64,000 nucleotides of DNA. Source: Sacculina carcini. Taxonomy: Eukaryota > Arthropoda > Thecostraca > Sacculinidae. The stretch is taken from assembly GCA_916048095.2 (NCBI GenBank), contig OU696575.1:10364468-10428467 (forward strand), in the 5' to 3' direction. Under the pieces are notes generated by a model that did no database searches, was not told where the DNA came from, and saw only the letters and a list, made by a program, of their open reading frames with translations. Positions 29,860-41,134 of the stretch are shown here, in pieces (the stretch's first letter is position 1; every line of letters begins with the position of its first letter). The translations under genes were made by a program, and so were the position numbers.

Positions 29860-30440
29860 TTTTTTTGCTATTTTTCGAGTTGTTTTCACGGGAGCAAATA
29901 TATCAGCGACGCAATTTTCCAAGCAGAGTATTGTGACAGACCGAATCGAAAGCTGCTCAGAGATCAAGCTACACTAATCTTCCCTCATGAACACGATCCA
30001 GAATATCCTGTTTGTAATGCGTAATCGATACTAAGGCATCAGTTGTACCAAGATTTGATTTGAATTCACTCGGAGGCAGTAATTGTGGTCTCATTAATGA
30101 CAATGACATGATATCAAGCGGTCACACACTTTCGATACAAGTGTTGCTATTGAAATTGGCCGGTATTGGCTGACTAACAGCGGGCGACGAGGACCTTTTA
30201 GAAATGACAGTGATGTTTGCGCTCGTGCAGCAGTTTGGAAAACCGGCAGACCGCATCAGATGCCTGAATACAGCGTTCAACTTGTAGGGAAGTGAGCGGT
30301 TTCCTTCATAAATAAGGGAAGCATTCCATGAGAGTCAAGCGACTGAATCTATTAGGCACAAGTGAGCCAATGCACTGTTTTGACAGGAAGTGTTTCATGG
30401 CGAGGTTCTGCCGACTTAAATGTGTACCACCACTTCTGTT
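29860..30440 (-). mobile_element. Degenerate LINE reverse transcriptase (fingers/palm region)
   Basis: Minus-strand frames give, in order, an A.FPNCC..A....I.K fragment, SQYRPISIATLVSKVCDRL (the NYRPISL..VLSKV motif), GFKSNLGTTDALVSITHYKQ (QFGFR.G.ST.DA) and AAFDSVCHNTLLGKL (the AFD.V.H..LL.KL motif). Multiple stops and shifts make it clearly dead. It sits just left of the hAT element at 30483. Confidence 0.65.
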
Positions 30441-30482
30441 GGGCAAACGCCTCCGATAACCTAACCTTAGGTTGCTTATTAC

Positions 30483-31905
30483 TAGGGATGTCAAAAGTCA
30501 ATAAAGGTACTTTTTCACCTAAGGGTCACTTTTTATAAGCTACCTAGAACTGCATGAAAACGTTGCGTACGATAATTATTAAAATAGTTATTAGGTTACC
30601 AAAAGTTACTTTTTCATCGTTAGGTTACTTTTTTGGTTTTAGGTTACATTTTATCATCAGGTTACCTTTTGATATTTGTCTTGTTATTAGGCCACTTTAC
30701 CATGGACTTTGGTAACTGTTTACAGATAATAGGCACAAAACGGTTTATATGAGGATTTAATAGGAAAAGAGTTGGAATATCTGGTCTGAAGATCAAGAAA
30801 TGTAAAAATTTCTGCTGTTAGGATTTAGCAATTGATCTTCACTTTAATATCTGTGCCACTCGATATTTGATAGGGTCGCTTCAAAAAGTATCATTGAAAC
30901 AATATCATATCATATCAAGTATTTGTCACCAACATATAATTTACACCATCGTTGTGACATGGACCCACATAAGCATGCGCTTTTTTCATGTGGGCCCTTA
31001 ACAATTAATAAAGACAACGTACAAAATAGACGGTGACATCGTAACAAGACATAATTAATTACAACAAATATAGGCACACTGCTGAATCAGTCGATCTTCT
31101 CTCGACACGTCGAAGCATCACTGATTATTTACATTTTTATATATTGCGACCATTACTAAAACTATTAACATTTGCAATTAGTGTAATTCACATCTTATTC
31201 GCTCTCCACTTTAAAATTACAATTTGATGGTTATGCTTTTTATGCGATGTTAGCCAAATAATGTTAAATCATTTATGGTGATTTGTACTGGTGTAATCAC
31301 CATAAATGATTTAACATTATTTGGCTAACATCGCATAAAAAGCATAACCATCAAATTGTACTTTTAAAGTGGAGAGCGAATAAGATGTGAATTACACTAA
31401 TTGCAAATGTTAATAGTTTTAGTAATGGTCGCAATATATAAAAATGTAAATAATCAGTGATGCTTCGACGTGTCGAGAGAAGATCGACTGATTCAGCAGT
31501 GTGCCTATATTTGTTGTAATTAATTATGTCTTGTTACGATGTCACCGTCTATTTTGTACGTTGTGTTTATTCATTGTTAAGGGCCCACATGAAAAAGCGC
31601 ATGCTTATGTGGGTCCATGTCACAACGATGGTGTAAATTATATGTTGGTGACAAATACTTGATATGATATGATATTGTTTCAATGATACTTTTTGAAGCG
31701 ACCCTATCAAATATCGAGTGGCACATCGAAGAGCAGATCGAAGAGAGGATGGAAAAGAGGGACTGGTGTATTTTCTTTCGTCAGAACTGCAAAAAATGAC
31801 ATTTTTGAGGGATCATATGTTAGTTTTATGTTACTTTTTTAGGTTACCTCTTCTCGAAAATAAAGTTACTTTTTCTTATTTTTAGGTTACTTTTTGACAG
31901 CCCTA
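30483..31905. mobile_element. hAT-type element carrying a long near-perfect palindrome
   Basis: Termini TAGGGATGTCAAAAGTCAAT and, from the right, TAGGGCTGTCAAAAAGTAAC. The flanks CTTATTAC (30475-30482) and CTTATGAC (31906-31913) match at 7 of 8 positions, an 8-bp hAT-type target duplication. Outer zones are AGGTTACTTTTT-type units shared with 1052-1459. The centre is the inverted repeat described separately. No transposase. Confidence 0.85.
30852..31725. repeat. Long palindrome: ~432-bp arms, 11-bp loop
   Basis: Left arm 30852-31283, spacer TGTACTGGTGT (31284-31294), right arm 31295-31725. By eye the arms differ at about four places in 432 bp. A transcript would form one long hairpin. Copy 1 of the family (1052-1459) retains only the outermost few bases of the arm, consistent with a recent inverted duplication here. 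Confidence 0.93.
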
Positions 31906-31913
31906 CTTATGAC

Positions 31914-32590
31914 TGTGTACGTCCGCTTTTTGCACAATCAGATCAGGCCTAAACGGCCGCTTGCTTGATTTCCCGTTTGTTTGACTTTCCGCTTGCTTGA
32001 TTTAGTACACACATACAAACACACACACACACATGCACATGCACCTTGAACATGCTCTTTCTTCAATGAATGCGTATAATTTGTGAAAATGATGTTGTGT
32101 ATTTCTCCATGTTCATTAGTCGTTCTTGTAGTGCCATTACCTGAATGACGGAGATTGAATAGTTGAGCTTTTAGTTGATTTCGCACTTGTCATTGTACGG
32201 TCGTACAATTACTTACGACTTAATGGCCAGAGGTGTGAAGTTCAAACCCGTACATTTGTACGGTTCAAACCTTAAGTTTAATTACAGCACATATACGATC
32301 CGAATCACACGCATAAATGCATGGTTGCATGCCTGTTTTATCTATAGTAGGATATTGTCTACGGCTCAAAGATCTAAAGCTTTAAAGTGTGAGTTTATTG
32401 AATATCAGAGAATCTGCAAACTGTACAGAAAGTATCCACATACAGACAACATTTTTCTATTTGGAAAGCTACTCATGTGCCAATTATAAAGTACATTACT
32501 TTGTTGGTAAGTTCAAACAAATTAAGTTTGCTTATATAATATATAAATTTACGCATTTGAACACAGCAATGGAAAGGCTAATGTTCGCGT
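31914..32590. other. No recognised gene
   Basis: Mixed AT-rich sequence with a short CA tract at about 32010-32036. Nothing else identified. Confidence 0.5.
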
Positions 32591-32594
32591 GAAT

Positions 32595-32830
32595 TTATGC
32601 GTGGGCAAAGCCTCACGGCCCCGGCTGGCACACCGCAGGTCCGGCCGCACGGGTTTTGCAGTCACCGCCAGCATAGAAATTTGCACGGCTGCGCGCACAC
32701 AAAACCCGCAGTGCGACAATTGGGCTACCCCTTCAGAAACGAACCCAAACGTTTCACCTCGCCAGGGAATCGAACCCTGGAACTCTCGTGCACAGAGCGG
32801 GCGTCTTAGCCACTCGGCTACGAGGCGGAC
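32595..32830 (-). mobile_element. tRNA-headed SINE-like repeat (or tRNA-like gene)
   Basis: On the minus strand from about 32830: GCCTCGTAGCCGAGTGGCTA (A box), anticodon-like arm CTCT-GTGCACG-AGAG, and a perfect T arm CAGGG-TTCGATT-CCCTG (B box), then GCGAGGT pairing with the start. The D arm is weak, and a GC-rich ~160-bp body follows with no obvious terminator, so a SINE is likelier than a free tRNA. The loop would place GCA as anticodon, but the class II-type D region contradicts a Cys tRNA. Confidence 0.6.
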
Positions 32831-33073
32831 GATGCTTGCTTGCTTTTGCTTTTGAAGTTTGCTTGATCTTTGGAGTTAGCCTATCTATCTAGATTTTTTT
32901 ATTCATGTATGTGTATCATTTGAGTGGCATATCGAATATATGGTATCATATCAAATATAATATATATATAAATATATATGTTGTTTGAGTTGGTAAACGG
33001 CGTGTAACAGGGCTTGTTAAAGCGTGTTTCTCACCTAGTTGTTTTTCACCGAGTTGTTCAACGCGAGACAGAG

Positions 33074-33880
33074 TCAGAGACTCGTGGGTCCCGCCTTCCA
33101 GTTGTCATAATATTCTTTGAATTGTTTTATTGTCCTTTGGTCTGTTATGTTTGCCGGTATATTATTCCACTGATTGATGCAACTGTTTGGAAAACTGTAT
33201 TTCTCAACGTCCCTGCGAATCCTTTTTTGTAAAAGCCTTTGATCTTGTCCTCGTTTAGATGTTGATATTTCAAATAATTTGTCAACTTGAATGTCTTCTT
33301 TGCCTGTAAGACACTTGTAGATCATTATCATGTCTGCTCTCTCTTCTTTCTTTGAGTGTAGGCAAGTTCAATCTCTCCAATCTCTCCTCATACCCATTTT
33401 TTTATTCTGGCGTCCATTTCGTCATTGATCTTTGCACCTTTTCTAGTTTTTCAATATGTTTTTTTTTCAGGTGAGGGCTCCACACACATACTGCATATTC
33501 GAGGATTGGTCTGATCAATGTAGTCATCAATTTTGTGATCATGTCAAAATCCATGTATGTGAACGCCATTTTCATATTTGCTACTTTGTAGTTTGCTTTT
33601 CTGACTATATCGCTTATGTATTTTTCTGGTGTCAGATCCGAATTTATTTTGATTCCCAAATCTTTCACAACATCTGCCTCCTTCAGAACTGATTCTTCTA
33701 TTGGGTATCTCCAATTTGGCCTTCTCATTCCTTTGCCAAACCTGATGATGTATCATTTCTCTCTATTGAAATTAATCTGCCATTTTTTACTCCATGAGTT
33801 CAGATTGTCCAGATATAGTTGTAACTCTTTGCAGTCTTCTCCTGTCTTGACAGTTTGAGTCAGTGACAGTTCAGTTGTGT
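33074..33880 (-). mobile_element. CR1-like LINE, C-terminal reverse transcriptase region
   Basis: Read from right to left: LQLYLDNLNSWSKKWQINFN, VVKDLGIKINSDLTPEKYIS, LIRPILEYAVCVWSPHLKKK, IEKLEKVQRSMTKW, then MIMIYKCLTGKED, FEISTSKRG and NQWNNIPANI...FKEYYDNW. This is the standard thumb-to-C-terminus series of CR1-type elements. The frame shifts at least twice, around 33340-33400 and 33740. The 5' side is cut by a TG microsatellite. Confidence 0.8.
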
Positions 33881-33882
33881 AA

Positions 33883-33900
33883 GTGTGTGTGTGTGTGTGT

Positions 33901-33947
<47 letters not shown>
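33883..33947. repeat. (TG)n microsatellite
   Basis: About 65 bases of TG with one TA break. It abuts the 5'-truncated end of the CR1-like LINE. Confidence 0.95.
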
Positions 33948-33949
33948 AC

Positions 33950-36230
33950 CACACGTGCGCCCGTGCGTGTAATTGCCCTGCGGCATCGAGATTGTGACCA
34001 ACTCGCCGCTGATTGGCTGAATGGAGTCCCCGTCTTGTGACCTTGTCTACTCCTCTATGTCACTTATGCGGGAATCTATTTTCAGCCTTTGTCGTATATG
34101 GTGTGCTATAGAAGCTGTGTATGCTCTTGTTATGTTCATGTACGTCTATTTGTTATTGTGGGGTTAAATTGTTAGATGTTTTATATTTACATTGATATTT
34201 CTCTTTAAATACTGCATACAAAGTGGTAATTTAAGTATAAGCTGACCCATATACAAGTAAAAATATATCAAGTTTTATTCGATTGAGCATACATAAATAT
34301 AACTCAAAACACTTGATTTTTGCATTGTTTTTTAGACAATTTTTGTCGTATCTTTCAATAATTTCTCGATGTTCTGACCGGGGTATTATTTTGTGTTTTT
34401 GTCCGTGTTTGAAATTCGTTACAATTTTGCAAATTGGTTTTGCCTGAATCATGTGCGAAAAGCGGGCATTTATTGTGATATTGAATGTCCGTGATGAAAT
34501 TGCCGTTCAGTTTGAAAGACATCAAAATCTTGCGAACGTAAAGATCAGATTTCAATGTTGACACATTTGTGGCAATGATTTGAGCGCGGAGTAGAATTAT
34601 TCTTGTCGCATTCGGAGCCAACACAGATCACACAAAGAACAGAATACTCTCGGAAATATGTGGCTAAATAGACGTTTGGCTGAGTCAGAAGCATATATTT
34701 TAGAATTATGTTTTAAAAATAATAAAATTATAAATTTTCAACACTTTATCAACTTTTTATCATCTCGTTAAGTATAGGCAAGTTAGTTAATGCTGTATGG
34801 CGAATTACTACTGAAAGTTGTTCTGAAAGTTCTTCATAAGTCCAGCTAGACTATTTTCACGAGATTTACATTCCGACTAACTTTTGGGGCATTTCTACCC
34901 ACTGTCAAGACACTACTTGATTGCATACCCATTTTTCCTCGAATTAAATTTGCTGCCTCCGGTTAATTTATCGTTGCAAATTTGTGCAAACATAAACGGT
35001 TATATACGGTGCATAAAGTTGTTTTATTCAATAGAAAATTGTGCTGTAGACTGGCAAATTTTCCTGAAAAAAAACTTGCAATTCTCATTTTGACAAAAAG
35101 TATTTTGTTCTTTATTAAAAAAAACTTTTTTGTTAGGAATGACTACATACAAAATTTTCATTTGAATTGCACATGTGAATTTTTCGCTCATTATTTCATT
35201 TGGCTTGAATTCCCCGTGACAAGAGGAACAAACAGAAACAACCCAGAAACGGGTTTTTATATTCGCTATTTAAATAAAAAATCCAATTGAAGCGCAGCAC
35301 AACATACCATACCAGATAGTATAATATAAAATACCAACCAGGTAGTATAATATATAATACCAACCAGGTAGTAATGGAATAATTTGCTACTTGACTTGTT
35401 GAGAATGTGTATCAAATGTCACATGCACACACTTATGCACACACACACATATACACACATATACACGTACATACACACATATACACACATATACACATAC
35501 ATACACACATATACACACACATATACAAGCAAACACACACACACAGCTTCGAGCTATTTTTAGCCTATAGATTATTATTGAATATATATTTACATCCTTA
35601 TTACGAATACTGTATCATAGAGATCATGTAGTTTTATCACCATTTTGCCTCCCGCCAAATAACATTACCTCATCTTTACTTGCATATGCGTTTACCATCC
35701 CTAATATTTGCTATACTATCTCTAGTATTTGGTTAAATCATCCCACATATGAGGACCGTGTCCGCATAATTACCTACGTAAACCCATTATTATAAACGCT
35801 CATAATTTTCCTTATACAGTATTATTTTTTTCTTTATGTATTGTTTCAAGGCTCTTAGAGTATGACGAGTCAGTAGGGAAAGCTAGCAATCATCCGCCTT
35901 GTTATTACTCCCTAAGGACTGGCTGTAGATATTATCACAGTAGTTCATCATTGCTTTGTGTATAATTTTTCCCTAGGATCGCAACACGCTGGTATTATTC
36001 GGTGTATCCTTCAGTTTATGTTATTTGCCTTGGTTTTATCTGTGCTGCTGGTTTAGACCTATTTATTTAGATATGGATTGTTTGTGTTTGTGTACTTAAA
36101 ATATCGGCGGTTAAGTGTGGCGAATGCATGTATGTGTGTGCGGGTGAATTATCTAGATGAGATTGGAGAACAGTACGCTCGGATAATTAGATTTAGCAAC
36201 AATAATGAATTAAAGGCGACCAATAAATCG
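33950..36230. other. Gene-poor stretch with a CA/TA tract
   Basis: AT-rich, with a CACACATATA-type microsatellite at about 35420-35545 and repeated TAGTATAATAT units near 35310-35370. No coding exon recognised. Confidence 0.5.
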
Positions 36231-36239
36231 ATACTGGAT

Positions 36240-37497
36240 GACGTCATCGTGGAGCAGAACAGATTTATCTTGCCAGTGGCTTTCAAACTTGATCACTGGT
36301 CGCCAACCCATATCGGTCTAATTTCTCAACTTCTATCGCGCATCGCTGCCTGGGCGTCCTCAAGAAATCTCCTTTTGAATCCTGAAAAAAACTCATTATT
36401 TCTTATTTCACCCTCCCAGTACTGCTGCTTGTTCTGTCAACTTGCCTCTTTTATCTCATATACGTAATCTAGGTGTTGTTCTCGATCCCACTCTAACATT
36501 CTCTCAGCATCTTTAAAAAATTTCCCGCCTCTGTCGTTTCACCTTGCGCCAATTTTACCCGATACGCTCTCATATTGATATTGCGTCTGCTCTCCTCTTA
36601 GTGAACTCGTTTATTTTTTCTCGTCTCGACTATTGTAATTCCTTATTCTTTCATCTTCCTAAGAAGTCCATTCGCTCTCTTCAATATATCATCATTTTTT
36701 CTTGTTGTTTCGTTCTTCGCCTTCCTCCTAAGACACCCACCTCCGCTCATATCCGAGAACTCGGCTGGCTGCCAGCTCTTTCAAGGATACAACATAAGAT
36801 GTGTTGCATTGTATTTAAACTACTCCACACATCTTCTCCTCGCTCGTACTTGCTCTCACTTTTTACCTTCTCTGATCGTCCTTTCAGCCGCCGTCCTGCA
36901 CCTCTTGTTTGCCCTCCCGCCGACCACTTATCAAATTGGTCTGCGAAGTCTTTATATCTTTCTGCCCCCCCCATTATATAACTCTCTTCCTCCTCATATC
37001 CTTCGTCATAAACCATATTCTTCCTTTTCCTCTGCGCTGCATAAGTACCTGCTCTTTCTTCCGTCGCCGCTCACACCTTATAGATTGCATTGACACTACT
37101 TTTGTATATATATATCTCCATATTTTCGTATCTCCATATTCTCGCCATGTATATATTCTTACTAATAGCACTTAACTTTGTGTTTTGTTTTCCTGTTGTG
37201 CTTTTGATTCCGCTCACAGCCCCTGATCTTATGTTTGTGCTAATCGTGCTTGTATGTGACGTGCGCCAGTGTTCGTATTTGTCAGTTCATGTCTTTGTGG
37301 GGTTTTTTCACCATAAAATAATTCGGTGTTTTTCTTCCCTGTTATATTCTTGTCCTTGCTAGCTCTTGTTTTTTCTTCTTTTTGAGCTACCGTTTTGATG
37401 TAATTATTGCTCTTGTATCTCTATATCTCATGTTTATCGCGCCTTTGTTGATTAGTGCGCTATATCAAATACACGGTTGTTGTTTTTGTTGTTCCTT
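36240..37497 (+). mobile_element. CR1/L2-like LINE, 3' part with tail
   Basis: Protein blocks in order: LISQLLSRIAAWASSRNLLL with NPEKN, RQFYPIRSHIDIASALLLVN, SFIFSRLDYCNSLFFHLPKK, LRLPPKTPTSAHIRELGWLP, RIQHKMCCIVFKLLHTSSPR, and YNSLPPHILRHK...SSALHKYLLF. This is the CR1/L2 C-terminal series. At least one frame shift (around 36470-36540) separates the first two blocks and another lies near the end. The 3' UTR ends GTGCGCTATATCAAATACA and a TTG-rich tail at about 37471-37497. Confidence 0.8.
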
Positions 37498-37697
37498 TCA
37501 AGTTCATGTTGTGGTTTGTTATTTTATGAATTTGTTCTTCCTTCTGAAATCGTTTTTGATCAAGGTGCAGCACACACTTCGTATAATCTATTTATTTCTA
37601 TGTAACAATACCGCTAAATCAGAAAGACATTCAGAAGTTTTTTTGTTTTCAAAATTGTTATCTTATACTAGGCAATTTTGCAAACATTTATGACACA

Positions 37698-38277
37698 CAG
37701 TCGACTCTGCAAATAGCAGACTCAAAAAGACCGAAAAAAAAGTCCGCTATTTTAGGTATCCGATATTTGGAGGATTCCTGTGCAGCAGTGAATATCCATT
37801 ATAACATTGTACTGTGAATCGTTCATTTTTCACAAAATCTTCATTTATCATTTACCAATTTGCATCTTTCTCATATTACTCTACCAAAACGTTTCATTAC
37901 TCCAGAAAATTATTCAGCTCTGCGGCCTTCTCCTCTGGATGACATGGTTTTGGTATGCCGCAGTTTGCAGGAGAGACCCGTTTCATCAATGCTGAACACA
38001 TAATTAGTCTCCGATACAATAGTAACCGGAATTGTCAATGTTATACGAAGCTATACATTCCTGTGAGATTCTTGTGCGAGATTCTCAACAATCTGGGGTT
38101 CTAGGCGACCGTCTAGTTTACCTATGCCCAATAATATGTCTGTGCATATGTCTATAGTCGGCCCTAATATACCACTCATCTATACCATCTAGCTATTTGA
38201 GTGGAGACCAATAGATCATTCCGCTATTTGAAGGCTTCCGCTATTTGGAGGAGTCCGCTATTTGGGAAATTCCACTG
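37698..38277 (-). mobile_element. Tigger/pogo element remnant with DETGL motif
   Basis: Termini CAGTCGACTCTGCAAATAGC and, reverse-complemented, CAGTGGAATTTCCCAAATAG. TA follows the right end. On the minus strand about 37930-38040 reads IVSETNYVFSIDETGLSCKL, the pogo-family second catalytic Asp motif (DETGL), then RHTKTMSSRG. The rest of the transposase is missing or unreadable, so this is a deleted autonomous element. Confidence 0.75.
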
Positions 38278-40927
38278 TATTTTTACACAAATATATTTAT
38301 GTAAATATTTTAATACATGTGCAGGGCGTAAGAGTTCTGCCCATTTTTCGGTTTCAGATGTATGCTATTTATATTGGATATATAAAATAATTTTTATAAG
38401 CCCCCACTTGGGTCCTTCCTTCTTTGAAAACTTCTGCACACACCACTGCTTAATTACAATTTAATATTATTTATAATGTGAAACGTTTGCTACGTGTACA
38501 TTTCCACATGTAAATGTTAATCATTTGTTTTTTCACGAGCAATTTTTGTTTTTCTGAAATATATCATTTTACACCATTATTGTATCTGTTCTTTATGTGA
38601 CTATTTCATAAAGTCCTTGATGATCCTGAGTACTTGACTTCTGCTTGTATTTTCTTGGCATTGGTTCAATGGAGTTTTGCACTCTTAAACTTGCGTGTAG
38701 TCTGGCTTTGTCATGTGTCGATTCAATATCAGAACGATTGATCAATGAGGTATGTGTGTGTATGTGTGTGTATGTGTGTGTACGCCAGTCTTCTTATCAC
38801 TTATATGACCGCAATTTTCAAGTGTTTTGTTTTGAGAAGTTTCAATTATTTTCTGCAGATGTTTGATGAAAAATCGCGTATCAGGTCGATTTTGATGATA
38901 TGTAATGGCATTGCAAATGGATTTTCAACGCACTAAATCATCTTTTGACCAGAAAAAATACAAAAAGACTCCACACAATTAACGACATAACATTTTTCTC
39001 TGATAAAACAAATATTTTTTGCACAATTTTACAATTCACCTGTACATTTTACAAAAACATCATAATATCTCCAACTAATTTTTTCCCAATTTTTTAATGC
39101 GTTTCTCTGACAATAGGATGTAAAATTTGGTATCAGTTTGGTACCTTTCTCAAGACATTGTTGTTTTCAATGTAATTTACAGTTAAAGACCGTGAATTTA
39201 CCGGAAAAATTTAACAAGTGCTTGCGTACAACAGCAGCAACTTGATAAAACAATAGGCAGTTATTTGTAAAAACACAATTATTAAATCCAATTAAATTAT
39301 TCAATACGAAATTACAAAAACGAGTACGTGCTATAGACACTATCCATTTTTTAGCATCGGTCCCTTCAAATATCCTTCAGCTTTGGTTTTCAATTTTGTA
39401 TATGGTTTTCAACGTTCGATTTTCTCTTTACAAAAGAAATTGTTCACGTATTCCTCACCGAGATACATACAAATACATATCAACACAATACATACACACA
39501 CACACTGGCGTAACTTTATATTAAGACGTTAGGCATGTGTACAGCATACCATTCTTTTTCTGTCTCCGCATGTTGTGCTCATTTCTCCAGAGCATTAGAT
39601 GTGCGTGCGAGTGGATGATTGCATGCAGCTATGCAACGTTTGTGCAACATTTAGGAGAAACAACGTTCACAAGCCTAATCTCTTATAGAAATCAATTATC
39701 ATATCTTAGATTTTCATCAGCAAATGGAAAAGTGAGAAAAGGGAATTGTTTTATTCATTTTATTAATAATAATATTAATATTTAATTCAATGAGCAAGGT
39801 GGAATGGGAAGAGAGTGAACGTTATAATTTGCATGACGGCAATATCCATGCACATTGAGCATAAACAGATACAGATCAATTCTAAATCTTTATAAACAAA
39901 ATTGGAAACTCCTATTATATGAAATGAAATTAAAGGGACTCAGAATTTTTCACAAACGACCACAGCATATTAGCCTAGCACGACTACAAGGATCTCACGA
40001 TCGGCAGATCATAATTATAATCCATGTTTTTATAGTCGGCTCAATGGCCAGAGCTATTTCAGGGTGAAAACTTCGGTCTGCCAAGGTTTTATTTATCCAA
40101 AAGAACTAGCTTGATTATAGCATGAATTATATCAATGTTAATAAAGTACAAACATGTGCAATAGTTTAATGAAAAGCGCGAATTAACTCGTAAATGATAG
40201 GAAAGGATGATTTTTTCGGCATTTAGTATATGTGGAACAAACAGAGCATTTGAACAATACTTCCGGAGAAAAATTAAAATTTTCCATAGGCCTATTTGAT
40301 CATGCTACTAATAACCTAGTGTTTCAGGCCTGAACAGTGATGTGGGCCTAATGGACAGATGCTCTTAACGTCTTACGGTAAACACACACATATCGACTAT
40401 CAGAAAACCAAATCATCATATGGAATGTCACCGAATATATTGACTATGCATGACTTTTGTGTCAACAAGTTAGTTTCTAGCGACAATAAACAGGACTGAT
40501 GTATGAAAAAATATGCAGTTATCAGATATTTCCTCCAACGGAACAAACGAAATATTTAGCTGTCAAAAAAGACCGCCAACCAGAGGCTGGGCTTATATAT
40601 ATTAAATATGCATGGTGTTTATTTATTAATTAAATACTTCTTATAATTTATTATTTATTTGTTAAGTAAAATTTGTTAAATTTCTTTATTAATAATTTTG
40701 GCGCTGAAAAATTGTGCTTCCGATTAATTTGCACAATTAAAATAATGACTTTTTTGTATTAATCTGCCTCCTGAACTTTTAATTATTTTTGTAAAAAAAC
40801 GATTTATGTTTTTCTTCGGTATTTTCTGCATAGGATTATATCTTTTATATCATAAAATATACAAACAATAACATACAATCCATGTAACAGATACATGTAT
40901 TTTGGCTCATAAAAGAGGCAATATATG
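38278..40927. other. Gene-poor AT-rich stretch
   Basis: Contains the second copy of a short dispersed repeat (39785-39862, relative of 1485-1556) and a small TG tract at about 38753-38781. No gene recognised. Confidence 0.5.
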
Positions 40928-41134
40928 TGTGGTGTTATCTAATGCCTCAATACAAACACTCACTGCCTAAGGATAGGTTTTTAATAACTCGGAACACAGC
41001 ATACACATCTGCAAACCGCACATAAACAATCGCACAAAAAGCACACATATATAACGCATGTAAACAATCGCAATCAATGTCCAGATCAATGATGCCACTC
41101 ACTAACAGAAATAACAACAACAAATATCACTATA
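40928..41134 (-). repeat. LTR (3' LTR of the Ty3/gypsy fossil)
   Basis: 207 bp beginning TGTGGTGTTATCTAATGCC on the + strand. Pairs with 45534-45740 at all but about 12 positions by eye. Confidence 0.9.
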
